Source of the DNA: Gaeumannomyces sp. JS-464
Lineage: Eukaryota > Ascomycota > Sordariomycetes > Magnaporthales > Magnaporthaceae
Direction of reading: 5' to 3'
NCBI GenBank assembly: GCA_002197995.1
Contig: NGZR01000004.1
Coordinates: forward strand, 1,426,001-1,490,000
Length of the DNA: 64,000 nucleotides
Below the pieces are notes generated by a model. That model was given only the letters and a program-made list of their open reading frames with translations, was not told where the DNA came from and made no database searches. Shown in pieces: positions 21,297 through 33,700 of the stretch (its first letter is position 1; each line of letters opens with the position of its first letter). The translations under genes and the position numbers were made by a program.

Positions 21297-22176
21297 TATT
21301 TACCTTGTTCGACTTGTATAAGCTATAAAAAGTAACTGCGTATTTAGGTATTTAGTAGGGTAAAAACCGTGCTTTCGGTATAACAACCATTAATAAAGTC
21401 GGGTAAAAAAGTCCTTTTAACTTTTCCGCGAATCCGCTTTATATGTGTTTTTATCGAAAATACGGTTTTACCACCGTACTTCCAATCGGTATGTAAAAAA
21501 AAGCTTGTTAATCGATGCAAGGTATTAATAGCTGGTTCGAAAGTCGATTTGGGAAGTTCGGGGGGTCGGTTCGGTTTTAGTAATAATTTTGGGTCGTTTT
21601 TTCCAAATCCGGTTCGTCGCCGTGCTTTCCTTTTATTTTCGCCGCGCTTTGCCCTTATATCCTGCCTTTTTTCTCTTCGCGATGTTTAACTTTTCCTTTT
21701 TTTATAACAACTTTAATCGCAGCAATCCGGTAAGTATCCCTCCTTTTTTCGGCGACGTCGCCGCTTTTTTTTAACGTCCCGTAATGGTTCGCCGTTTTTC
21801 CAATTGCCCCCCTCGAGCCTTTGCTTGTACCCGCAAATCGTCGCGATACTTAAGCGCTTTTTTATGCCGCCATTTTCGCTTAGCGGTAAGCGCCGTAAAG
21901 CGCGTCGTTTATAAATTGGGTTTTTATTGCGTGTTTTTTTGCGACCTATTGTTAACCTTTCCTAATTTTCCCGTTAACGTTAAAAGCTGTACTACTTGTT
22001 TTCGTATAATGGTTAATAAGCTATTTTTCAACCGCTAATGCATTTAAAACACTAGTAAATTAAACTTTGGTTTCGTTTTTTTCCTTTAGTTAAATACCTT
22101 TTTAATACCTTTTCGCTTAGTTAAACTTTAAATCCAAAAAGTGTATATATTGCTGCTTAAAAAAAAGGCTAATCGG
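21297..22176. mobile_element. Unidentified insert X, left part
   Basis: Left 880 bp of an insert of about 1.4 kb in gag of copy 11; the right part is 36699-37240. It is less AT-rich than the gypsy copies. Two adjoining plus-strand open stretches (21589-21774 and 21784-22038, for example NCPPRAFACTRKSSRYLSAF) are present but match nothing I know. No terminal inverted repeat is evident. The last five bases, ATCGG (22172-22176), are the target-site duplication of gypsy copy 4. Confidence 0.45.
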
Positions 22177-22624
22177 TGTTACGACCAGCATGCAAGCTTT
22201 TAAAACAATAGGGCAAAAAGGGGCTTTAAAGTGGTGCTTTCGCCCCGGCCCGGTCACGTGGAGTTACGTAAACCAAAAGAAATCTATGGATTTATAGCAA
22301 AGCAATAAATCCAAAAAGGATTTGTGGATTTGTAGCAAAATAACAAATTTAAAAAAGATTTGTGGATTTATAGCAAAGCTACAAATTTAACCTAACATAA
22401 GGTAAAAGGCAGCGTATATATAAAAAATGGATTTCCTATTGTTTTACGTAGCTTTAATTAAGGCTTCGGCATTAGTTAATTTAAGTTAGCTTTTAAACAT
22501 TTTTTAAAGCAAGCAATTAAATTGTTTTTTTAAATTACGTAATTTTTTATTAACCAAATTAGCGATATTGTCCTTTTCCTCCCCTGAAATGCCTTATTTT
22601 AAAAGCAAACCTTTAATTGTAACA
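22177..22624 (+). repeat. 5' LTR of gypsy copy 4
   Basis: TGTTACGACCAGCATGC at the left, TTTAATTGTAACA at the right. The tandem block of 36-38 bp units is at about 22280-22390. A TATA box TATATATAAAAA at about 22414-22425 probably marks the U3 promoter. Confidence 0.88.
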
Positions 22625-23640
22625 TTTTAACTAATTTTGTTTAGTATTTCGCTAAAAGGAAAGGATAGTGCAGCTATAACAAGCAGTAGCAAAAAGCTTA
22701 AAAAGGAAAAAACCACGGTTTTTACCTTTAACGGTGTTAAATACGACCTTAACGAAGCAGCTAATACGGCTAGCCTTTTTAAGCTTATAGCGGACGAAAT
22801 CGCTAAAAGCTAAACCGAAGTAAAGTAATTTACTGCGAAATTGGTGTTTTTTAAAGCACTTATCGCAATTCGAACGTACAAATTCCCGTTCCCGGATTTT
22901 ACGAAGGGAAAACGGCAAACTTAAAACGTTTTTTACCGAATGCAAAAGCTATTTTAAGTTTTACAAATAGCAATTCGTAAGCGAGGAATAAAAGGTTGTT
23001 TACGCTACTATTAAATTAAACGGCAAAATAAAAAAGTGGTTTTAGCCGACTTAAAATAATTACCTTAAAAGATATAAAAATAACCAAAAAACTATTAAAT
23101 TTATTTTCGTTAGCTTTAAAACCTTTGGAAAAAAAGTCGGAAAAGTGTTCGAAATAATCGACGAAACCCAAATCGCTAAAAAAAATTTGTTAGTTTTTAA
23201 ATAACGAAGGTTTGCAGCTAAATACGTAATAAACTTTTAACGAATTAGTATTAAGCTTAGTTAAAGCGATACCACGTTAATATTATACTTTTATAACGAA
23301 TTGCGCGAAAACGTAAAAAACGAACTCGCGAAGCAAAATCGCCCGGAGTTTTTTACAAATTACGTTAAAAACGCGGTTCGCATTAGCGATAAATTGTATA
23401 AATAATAACAGGAAAAAAAAACGTGGTTTTAAAAGTGCGGCATAAAATAATAAGGTTAATTAAAAAAAGGCCAAATAGTAATTTATTACGGCTTATAAAA
23501 CGCATTTAAACTTTATAAATTTTAACGCAAAAGCCGCTTATTAGCAGTATAAATAGCAAAAAAAGCAAAAGTAAAACCCGAAAAACGGGAAATGTTTTAA
23601 ATGTGGTTAAATTAGCCATATTAAAGTTAATTGCTTTTAG
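22625..23640 (+). pseudogene. Gag of gypsy copy 4, RIP-inactivated
   Basis: Starts just after the LTR. Readable blocks include NELRENVKNELAKQNRPEFF, then the nucleocapsid CCHC knuckle at 23593-23634, KCFKCG-x-ISHIKVNC, with a stop at the Q/W position. Copy 3 is inserted 17 bp past the last knuckle codon. The other strand shows a false ORF at 22652-22945. Confidence 0.78.
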
Positions 23641-23651
23641 CGGGATAATAA

Positions 23652-24102
23652 TGTTACAAACTAGCTTTTGCTTTTAAAATAGGACATTTAGGAAAGGTAT
23701 TAAAACAGTACGCTGGTTAAAGGTTTTTAAAAAAACTGGGTAACTTAGTAATAATAGTTTAATTATTTGCTTAAAAAGGTGTTTTAAAGCTAACTTAAGT
23801 TAATTAATACCGAAGCTTTAATTTAAACTATTTAGGATAAGAAAAAAACCATTTTTTTTATAATAACCATCCGTTCCGCGCGACGGGTTAATATGTTTAA
23901 TATAAATATATTAAACATATCCCCGTTTTTAAATTAATATATTTAATATAAACATATTAAATATATTACCTTTTTTTAATATATCCGCTTTAAATATATT
24001 AATAACCCTGGTTACGTAATAAAAAATGCGGGGTAATGCCCTTTTTTACTTTTTATACCGCCCTTTTTTACGGGCGCACTTTTGTGTTTTTTAATCGTAA
24101 TA
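23652..24102 (-). repeat. 3' LTR of gypsy copy 3
   Basis: Starts TGTTACAAACTAGC, ends AATCGTAATA (GTAACA with C to T). In place of the 37-bp tandem units it has palindromic blocks, TTAATATGTTTAATATAAA followed by TATTAAACATAT, twice at about 23887-23975. Beside it TTAGGTTTCCCTTTTTTAAG is the polypurine tract complement. Confidence 0.87.
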
Positions 24103-24215
24103 TTAGGTTTCCCTTTTTTAAGCCAAATCCTTTTAACCACGCTTTTTTCCTTTTCCTTTTATTAATAATAAGTACTTTCCTTTTTTACTAATTACTAACC
24201 TTTTTATTTAACAAA

Positions 24216-24722
24216 ATGTTTAATCGGGTTCGAAAGCGAAAACTTTCGTCGTTTACGATTTCGACCGTTTGTTATAATAACGTTTTTTCTTTTATTATTC
24301 GTACTACTATTTCCATACTTTTTTATTTAAATTGCAAAGCTAACGGTTTTTTTCGGTATAACGCTTTTTTTACGGACTATTTTCGCTGCGAAAAGTGTGT
24401 TCGCTAAAAGCGTTTTCGGTGCGACATTTTGGGCTTTACTTTTAAGCACTTCCGGCATTATAATTTCCAACACCTTCGTGTGGAAAAGGAGCTGGAGGTT
24501 GCGAAAGCGGAATTGCGGGTTTTTTTTATTAAAATTAACCGTTTGCGAAAGCAAAAAAAACAGTGGCGCGAAAAGCTTACGCGAGCGATTCGCCGTAATA
24601 TCGACTTCGTGGAAAAACTGGAGCGTATCGAGCGGGAGGAGGCCGAAAAGGCGGCTACGCTGGCTTTTTTTAAACCCTTTAACCTGCTAGCTTTCGAACT
24701 TCCTCCGCTATCCCTAAACTAG
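24216..24722 (+). pseudogene. Antisense accessory ORF of gypsy copy 3, best-preserved copy
   Basis: On the strand opposite to gag-pol, between chromodomain and 3' LTR. One frame of 169 codons with a single internal stop (TAA at 24405-24407). Layout: MFNRVRKRKL basic start; Cys cluster YFRCEKCVR-x-KRFRCDILGF (about residues 57-75); a long helical part EVAKAELRVFFIKINRLRKQ and VEKLERIEREEAEKAATLAF; then a Pro/Leu tail FELPPLSLN and stop. The charge pattern suggests a basic coiled coil, and C-x2-C...C-D recalls part of a fungal zinc cluster. Similar ORFs lie in copies 2, 4, 5 and 6. I recall hypothetical proteins of this shape in fungal genomes but know no function. Confidence 0.62.
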
Positions 24723-24849
24723 GCCGATCCTAAAGTTAACCCGAACCTCGACCTTTTAGCTTTGCTTCGGATTGGTAGGCCTATTCCGGTGCGGATATTT
24801 CGAATTGGAGTTCGAGTTTTAGCATAAAGGTTAACTTTTTTTTTAAGGC

Positions 24850-27800
24850 CTTTCGCTAATACTTTTTTAAAATTTTTAGCGCTTTTTTAAAGTTGGCTTT
24901 TTTTTCCTAAATGCTTTTTTTAACTTCGTACTTTACCTATTTAACTAAGTAATGCTTAATTCCGTTAATTATATCCTCGTTTAGGATTTCCTCGATTTCG
25001 TATTTTTGTTTTGCATCGATTTTTATTAACTTGTTGCTTTTAAAGCTTAACGGTGCTAATTCGAATAAGGAAACGTAAAAAACCGGGTAGGATTTTATGG
25101 TTAATAATAATCGAAGTTCGTAATTAACGTCCGAAATTTTTTTTAGCATTTTAAAAGGTCCCAGTTTTTTATAGTTTAGCTTATCGTTTAATCGTTTTAT
25201 TTTAATGTTACGTCGAAAAAGATAAACGCTATCCCTTTTTTTAAAAGTCGGTTTTTCGATTTTTTTTTTATTTGTTTAAGTGGATATGTTTTATCGTAAT
25301 TTTTTAAGCTTTTCCTAAAATTGTTTATGCAATTTAGTAAACTTTTTTACTTGTATTTTTATTGCAAAAGCGTGTTTTCCTATTTTAAGTTTTTTATATA
25401 TTATAAGTGTAAAGCCGTAATTTGCATAAAACGGCGTGGTTTTTATGCTTTTATATATTAAATTGTTATACGCGAATTGCGTTATAAAAAGTAATTATAC
25501 TTAATTATTTTGTTTATAATTAACGTAATACCGTAAGTATTATTTTATGGTTTAATTCGTGCGTTTTATTTGTTTATCCGTTTATAAATAATAAGCAATC
25601 GATAAAAAGTGTTTTGCTTTTAAATTAGCCGTAAATCCTTTTTAAAATTTGTTTATAAATAGTTTGTTTTTATTCGTAATTAAACGGTTCGGCGTTCCGT
25701 ATTCCGCTATTACGTTCCTAATACAGGTATATGCTAATTTTTTAGCATTATTGCTTTTTTTATAAGGTAAAAACAAAGCGTATTTAGTAAATTTATTTAC
25801 CATTATTAAAATATTATCGTATTAAATATTCGTTAAAAGTTTTTTTAATTTAGGGAATTTAACGATAAAATTTATAGTAACTTTTTACTATACCTTATTA
25901 AGCGCCGATAAAGGCTATAATAGCTCGTAAGGTTTATATTTGCTGGCTTTATTTTTCGCATAGCTTTTATAATTTTTAATTGCTTTTTATATTTTAACGC
26001 GGGTTTTTATAAACCCGTGGTATTGCCGAAAGCGTTTTTAGGTTTTAGTTATTCCTTAATGTTTAAAAGCTAACTGTTTATAAATTTGTAGGATTTTTTT
26101 AAGGGTTTATTTTTCTTGTTTTTCTGTTTTAGCCAACGTTTGTTAAACCGGAACTAAAAATTCGTTAGGTTTTTGCGTTAAAATTACACGCGTTTATTTT
26201 GGTATATTAACCTTATGGTTTAATCGGCGGTTAAAAGCATCCGTTTTACCGTTTTTCGATTTTTTTCGGTATTCGATCCGAATATTATAATTTTAAAAAA
26301 ACTCGCTTTACCGAACTTATTTTTTATTTAAGTTTTTGCTCGTAATAAAGTATAATAAGTTTTTATAATCGGTATATATTACGATTTAATGGTTTGCTTT
26401 ACATAAATACGAGCGCTATTTTTCGAAAGCTCGGATAATCGCGAAAAGTTTTTTATTATGGATTTGGTAGTTTAATTTTAATCCGTTAAGTTTTTGCGAA
26501 AAAAAAGCATACGAATGCAGTTTTTTTTGGTCGTTTCGTTATCCGAATTATCTTTTAATCGCGTAATCCAACGCGTCGGTTTCGATTTCGAATGGTTTTT
26601 TTAAGTTTAATAATACTAACATTGGTTTTTATATTATTGCGTTTCGTAACGCTTTAAAAGCTTTTTATTTTTATTTCTTTTAACGGAATTAGGTGTTATT
26701 TTTGGTAAAATTCGTAAATAATGCTGCCTTTTTGCTGCATTTTTAAATAAACCTTTTGTAAAAATTCACGAAGTTAAAATACCCTCGTATTTCCTTAACG
26801 TTTTTAAATACGGGCCAGTTTTTTACTTTTTCGACTTTTTTAAAGTTTATCGCAATTTGTTTTAATATAATTACGAATTTTAAAATATAACTTTTTAGGT
26901 ATATTATACGCATTTTCCTAGCTTAATTAAAAGCTTTGCGTCGAGCAATTTTTAAAGCATTTTATAAACGTATTTTTTATGTTTTTCCATTGTTTTTAAA
27001 AAGATTAAAATGTTATCCAAATACGCGAATACGAAACCCTAAAGTATTTGCGCAATACGTGGTCGATTTTTTTTAAAATATAATTAGCGCGTTAATAAAA
27101 CCGAAAGTTATTATTAAAAACTTATAACATTTTAATTTTGTTTTAAAAGCCGTTAACCATTTTTAGCCTTTTTTAATTCGTAATAAGCTATAAGCTTTAC
27201 GTAAATTTAAAGCCGTAAAATATTGGGCTTTTTCGAGCATATTTTTTAGCTCGTTAATAAAAGGCAAAAAATACCGATCTTTTATAATAGCTTTGTTAAA
27301 TGGGCGGTAATTAACATACATTTAATCCGTTTTATTTTTTTTTAGTTTTTAAAAAATCCCGTATCCTATTAACGAATTAAAAGGTCGGATAAATCCCTTT
27401 TGTAAATCCTTTTCCAGCTGTTTTTTTAACACCTTTTGCTATTAAAAGCTAAGCTAATATAGCTTTTGGTACTTAAATTATGCTTTTGGTTTAAGTTTAA
27501 TTTTAAAATCGAACGGCTTATGTTTCGGGAGCCCGGTTATTAGGGTTTTCCTAAACAACTTCCAATATTTGTGGTATTTTTCCGGGACGTTTTTTATTTG
27601 GGCGATAAGCTTCGCTCGTTTGTTTTGGTTAATATCGCTGTTAAATAATCGCGAATTTATCGCTATTAATTTCCTGGGCTAATTGCTTTATCCTATTACC
27701 GTTATAATTGCTTTTAGTAATATCGTTTGCGTATTATTCGGGGCTTATAACTTTTAAACTTTTTCGGTTACTAATAACTCCTTTTATTAAACCTAGCCGG

Positions 27801-29300
27801 TGGTTTAATTTATTCGTAAGTTATGCTTTTTAAGCTAAGGGATTTTTAAAATTACATTTACCTTTTTTATATTTATAACGTCCAAAATTACTTGAAAGTT
27901 TTTCCGTTAATATCGAAATTTAAAATAATTGGTTTTTTTATCGATAAAACCATTATTAAACGTAATTGGTTTCCTTTTTACAGTTTTTAAATTATACGGT
28001 TTTCGTTTCTTTTATATTGGAATGCCGTACCTTTTCGCTGCTTTTAGCGAAAGGTAATTGCTTTAAGCTTTATTATCGATTAAAACGTTTAGCTTTTTTT
28101 TTATGCAATAATATAATTATTAAATGTTAATATTAATCGATATTTATAACGGTTAAGGTTTTTATTTGTTATTATAATCCACGCCGTGCTTTTATTTCGG
28201 GTGGACTTTTTAGTTTTTTAGTTTTTAAAGTGCTTTTCCCTATTTATAGGCATTTCGGGCCGGGTAAACCCGTCGGTTTAAGCTTTTGCTTTTTTTTTTA
28301 TATATATTTTGCATTTTGGTTTCCTATAATTGTAGTATGTTAGGACTTTTAACATGCATAGCATAAAGTACTTTAATAACGGCGTGAAAATGGCTATAGC
28401 TTATCGGAAATCCACCGTTTTAAGCTTCCATTTCGAAAGCTGCCATTTTCGCTTTAAGTGCTTAACCGGCCTTTTACCATTTTTTTTAAAAAAAAATCGA
28501 CTTTTAATTTAGCCGCTAAGTGTTATTAGCATTCGTTTTATATGCATTTTGCTTAAAAAAGTTCGACATGTTTTATCGAATTGGGATTTAAATTTGGGTA
28601 ATCGAGCGGATGTTTTTCCGCGTCCCGTCGTTTCACTTTGGGGCCCCGTCGTAGGGCTTTCCGTAATACGTTACGGCTTAATTATCTTGGAATTAATTTA
28701 AAAACTAGCTATTATCGCCGTAGGCCGGTTCCTCGCGTATTACCCTTCCAAATGGTTTAGGCTGGTTTTAAAAACATCGGTCGTTTTTAAAAAACCTAAG
28801 CGAAGTGTATGCTTTGCTAACGTTAAACGCCGAATCGTTTAGCTAGGGTTTGGTTTTTTTTCGTGGCTTTTTACGAGGTAAATTTAACCCAGCGGCTCGC
28901 GGTCGATTTCGTCGTTTGTATTTAAGGAATCCTTTCCTTATTGCTAATTTTACCAGGCAGGCCTCGTACCCTTTTTCGGGTGCCGAACTGTTTAACTTTT
29001 GCCTTATTTTTAATTTCGACAGCGATCCGGGTAACGTTGTTTTTTTCTTTTTCGAATTTCGTAAGTTCCCATATAACGTGTTATTTACCTTTACTGTTAT
29101 ATTCGAGTTTAATAAGGCTTTTGCTAAATTTTTTACGCATTATAGCCACTTTTTTTTAAAAGTGCCAACTTAATGCGTTTTTATCGGACTAATACACTAA
29201 GTATAAATCTTTGTAACAAAAAGTCCAGTTAAACGCTACCCCGAGGCATAAGTTATCGTCCTTTTTGTTTTCCGCCTTTCGGGTTACCGCTGTTTAACGT
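24850..29300 (-). pseudogene. Pol of gypsy copy 3 (RT to chromodomain)
   Basis: Minus strand. The C-terminal chromodomain is well preserved at 24937-25149: YPVFYVSLFELAP, then YEIEEILNEDIINGIKHYLVK, matching the chromovirus pattern YEVEEILDxRxxRGxxxYLVKW. A stop at 24937 replaces the expected W. The RT motif YLDNIL at 27006-27023 carries D to N at the second Asp, again a G-to-A change. Many stops elsewhere. Confidence 0.8.
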
Positions 29301-30300
29301 TCGTTATATTACGGGCAGTTTTTTTTTATGTAGTTTAATTAGCCACATTTAAAGCATTTCCCATTTTTAGGATTTTAAAACCGAACTTTTTTTTAATACG
29401 TGGCTTTCGTATTAAGGTTTATAAATTTAAAGTATATTTTTAACGCTATTAATTGTTATTATTTAGCTTTTTTTTAATTAGCTTTACTTTTGCATTATAG
29501 TTTTAAGTTATTAGCTTTTTTTCCCAACTTTCGTTCGTATAACCTATCGCTAATTTTAACGGCCGTAATAACGTATTCGGCGAAAGCTTTTAATCGTTTA
29601 ATTTTAGCCATTTCGTTTTTTATATTATCCCGTAAGCCATTATAAAAATAGGTGATTTTGGTTTTGCTTAGTTTAGTTAATTTGTTAACGAATCGCTAAA
29701 ACTTTAAAACGTAAATCGACGTTACTCCTTTTTATCGAAACTGGAATAGCTTTTTTCGGCCATTTTCTTTTCGTTAATTTATCCGAACATTTTAGCGATT
29801 TTTTCCGAACCGGTTAAAATTAATAAATACGACTTTTATATTTTCGCTAAACTCGTCGTATCCTTTTAAATAATCCGCTTATATAAGTTCGAATTAATTT
29901 TTAATTTTACCATTTAAACGCGTGGCGGCGTAAATAACCTTTTGTTTTTTTATTCGAAATAAGCTTGGTAAAACAAAAAGTACCTTTTGCATTTAATAAA
30001 AAAAGTTTTTAGCTTTCCTTTTTTTTTATCGTATTTGTTAAATGTAAAAAACTTGTATATAAGCACCGTAGGTTTCGGCTAACCGCCGATTCCGGTCGTT
30101 TTAACTTTAATTTCGGCTAACTTATTTTTATTTTGCTATAACTCCTTAATTACAAGTTAAAAAAGGTTAAAAGCATTGGCGGTGGTGTAAGTTACGCTAC
30201 CGTAGTTAAAACTAGCCGCAAGCGTTGTTTTGCTAGCTTTTAAAGTCGCTATTATCGTACTATTCGTACTTCCGGTAAATGCTAAACAAAATTAGTTAAA
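29300..30300 (-). pseudogene. Gag of gypsy copy 3, RIP-inactivated
   Basis: Minus-strand gag between the 5' LTR (30302) and pol. A CCHC-type region lies at about 29320-29365. It is more diverged from the other gags than they are from each other. The open frames on the plus strand at 28850-29173 are antisense artefacts near the gag-pol junction. Confidence 0.6.
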
Positions 30301-30301
30301 A

Positions 30302-30748
30302 TGTTACAAATTAACTTTTGCTTTTAAAATAGGACATTTAAAAAAGTGCTAAAATAGTACGCTAGTTAAAGGTTTTTAAAAAAATTGGGTAATTTGGTAA
30401 TAATAGTTTAATTATTTGCTTAAAAAGGTGCTTTAAAGCTAACTTAAGTTAATTAATGCTAAAGTTTTAGTTTAAACTATTTAGGATAAAAAAAAACCAT
30501 TTTTTTTATAATAACCATTCATCCCGCGCGATAAGTTAATATGTTTAATATAAACATATTAAACATATCCCCGTTTTTAAGTTAATATGTTTAATATAAA
30601 CATATTAAACATATTACCCTTTTTTAATATATCCGCTTTGGATTATTAATAATTTTGGTTCGAATATAAAAAGTGCGGGCAATGGCCTGCTTTTTTATTT
30701 TATACCGCCTTTTTTGCGGGCGCATTTTTATGCCTTTTAGTCGTAATA
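30302..30748 (-). repeat. 5' LTR of gypsy copy 3
   Basis: TGTTACAAATTAAC at the left, TTAGTCGTAATA at the right. It has the same palindromic AATATGTTTAATATAAAC blocks (about 30537-30620) as its partner at 23652-24102. TSD AATAA follows at 30749-30753. Confidence 0.87.
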
Positions 30749-30749
30749 A

Positions 30750-33700
30750 ATAACCGCTAAATAACGAACTTTTAACAAACGCGGGAAAGCCCGATATAAA
30801 AAAAACTATATTTTAAAATAACTTTTAGCTAAATATGCTATAATAACGAGTTATGCATTACATATTAATCCGATAAAAAGGTTACCGAATGGTATTTTAA
30901 AAAACCTCGAAGCATTTGCATATTTAAAGCTATAAAGCTCGAGTACGATAATAAAGCGAATAACGCGTCGCTTTCGGAATTACAAGCTTAAAAGGAAAAA
31001 ACGACGCCGTTTTTTATAAGATTTAAAAAAAAGCGATTTTAACAATTGGTTCGAAGGAAAAAAAAAGCCCGAAAAAAGCTTTTAAACTAAACACACACCT
31101 TTTTTAAAAGTCGGAAAATTTTAACACCGATGTTAAGGTGGATTAAAACGGTTAAACCTTTAAAATAGCCGAGTTTTAAAAGCAAGCAAAAAGCTCGAAC
31201 GGCGAAACTTTTGCACTTATAGTTTGTAAAAGCTAAGCAAACTGGAAAACTAACGCGCTTTTACGCTTTTCGATATTTCGGAATGTTTTTAAAACGTTAA
31301 GGTTTTAAATACCTAAATAGCTCGTTATGCTACGCTATTTCGGCGAACGGAAATAACGGTTAACTTTTATTATAATTTAATAACTAATAAGAAATTAAAT
31401 ACGCTAATTACCGGTTCGACGATATAAGCGAATTAAAAAAGGCTGCGTTAAACCCCGAAAACCATTTTAGCGTTAAAATGGAACATTCCGGACATTTGCA
31501 TTTGTTTTAAGCAAAATGCATTTACGGAAAATGCAAATTCCATTTACGATTTAAACTTAAATATAATTTTTTTCCACGGAAATTAAAAAACGAGCTTAAA
31601 ATTAAGCCTCGTTTGGTATTCCAATTGCTACGGTAGGAATTAGCCCGGATCGGCAGGTTTACCGCAATTTTAAACCTAATAACCGGCACTCGATGTTATG
31701 CGTTATTAAAACGTTCGATTAAAAAAAAATGCGAAATTGCGAAATGCAAAAAACATATAGTATAAAAGGCGAAAGCTTAGCATTAAAAGGTTACGCGAGC
31801 GTACGTACCGTTCGATTCGGATAAAAAAACGAACGTACGGTATTCGTTCTTTTTATTAAAAAATTAAAAAACCCACCTGAACGAAAAGCACGAAATAGGA
31901 AACGAAAACCGATAAAAACCCTCGCGATAGTAAAATTAAATTAACCGTACGATTTATTAACATTCCGAATGGAATATTAAAAAAAAAAGGTTAAAATAAT
32001 AATCGATTATAAAATATAAAGCAATTACGTATCGCTATAAACGGTTAAATAATATAAAATTTGTATAAAACGGAAACATTAATCGTATTAATTAAAAACG
32101 GTTAAAAAAATACCTATCGTTTATAATAAAAAATAAATCGACTGAAAAACACGATTAATAATATTACGCACTCGGAATGGGGAAAACGTTATTATTATAT
32201 TAAATAAGCTAAATATAAAAAAGGAAATGTAATTTTTAAAATCTTTTAATTTAAGAAAAATAATTTACAAAAAATTAAGCTATTAGTTAAATTTAATAAA
32301 AAAAAGCTATAAATAATTAAAACGGTTTACTAATTACGAACTTTAAATTATAAGCGTAAAAAGCGACGAAAAAAGGTTATAACGGTAATAAAACTTAATA
32401 GTTTACTTTTGCATTTAATATTAATAAATATACGATTATCCAAAATGGAAAGCAATTAAAACTACCAAATTAATATTAAAAAACGGCTCGCGAATATTCC
32501 AAAAAATATTATAAATACGAAAAGTTATTTCGGAAAAACTTAAAAACGGTGCTTCCCGAATATAAACCGTTCGATTTTAAAATTAAATTTAAGTTAAATA
32601 TGTAATTTAAATATTAAAAGTTGTATTAATTTAATTTTCGGCAATAAAAGGTGTTAAAAAAACAGTTAAAAAAAACTTATAAAAAATTTATTAAACTTTT
32701 TAATTTTTTTAATAGGATATAAAATTTTATAAAAAAAAAAATAATAAGACGAAGTGAATATGTATTAATTACCGACCATTAAATAAAACTATTATTAAAA
32801 ATCGGTATTTTTTGCTTTTTATTAACGAATTATAAAATAAGCTCGGTAAAGCTTAATATTTTACGGTTTTAAATTTAAAAAAAGCTTATAACTTAATACG
32901 GATTAAAAAAGGCCAAAAATGGTTTACGGCTTTTAAAATAAAGCTAAAATATTACGAATTTTTAATAATAACTTTTAAGTTTACCAATGCATTAGTTACG
33001 TTTTAAAAAATAATTAATTATATATTACGCGAGTATTTTAACGTTTTCGTTTTTGCGTATTTAAACGATATTTTAATTTTTTTAAAAACGATAAAAAAAT
33101 ATAAGCAATACGTATATAAAATGCTTTAAAAATTGCTTAGTACAAACTTTTTTATTAAATTAAAAAAGTGCGAATAGCATTCGTAAAAAGTCGCTTTTTT
33201 AAGGTTTGTAATTACATTTAAACAAATTTGCATAAACTTTAAAAAAGTTAAAAAGTTAAAAAATGGTTTATATTTAAAAACGTTAAAAAAATATAAAAGT
33301 TTTTAAAGTTTTTAAACTTTTATAAACGGTTTATTCGTAGTTATAATAAAATCGCCATATTATTTATAAATTTTACTAAAAATAATTACTAATTTTATTA
33401 AAAAAGATAAAAATAAAGGCTTTTAAGTAATTACAAAACGCCGTATTAAAAAACCAATATTAGCATTTTTAAACCTAAAAAAACCTTTCGAAATTAAAAC
33501 CGACGCGTTAAATTACGCGATTAACGGCTAATTCGAATAACGAAACGATTAAAAACGGTTGCGCTTTTACGCGTTTTTTTCGCAAAAATTAAATGGATTT
33601 AAATTAAATTACCAAATCCATAATAAGAAATTTTTAATAATAATTTAAGCATTTGAAAAATGGCGGCTATACTTTTATAAAACGAAATATTAAATTATAA

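Larger units (their letters stand above)
23652..30748 (-). mobile_element. Gypsy chromovirus copy 3, full length, nested in copy 4
   Basis: Minus-strand element of 7,097 bp with LTRs 23652-24102 and 30302-30748 and the 5-bp target duplication AATAA (23647-23651, 30749-30753). Removing it and one AATAA restores the copy 4 sequence, which then aligns without gaps to the same site in copy 8 near 55200, with only transitions differing. It is a distinct subfamily: LTR ends, gag and pol diverge from copy 4, and no tRNA-like sequence is seen. The RT block at 27006-27023 reads YLDNIL. Confidence 0.9.

Noticed and set aside
28850..29173. 107-codon plus-strand ORF in gypsy copy 3
   Set aside because: Low-complexity Phe/Leu-rich translation, antisense to the gag-pol junction of a minus-strand element.
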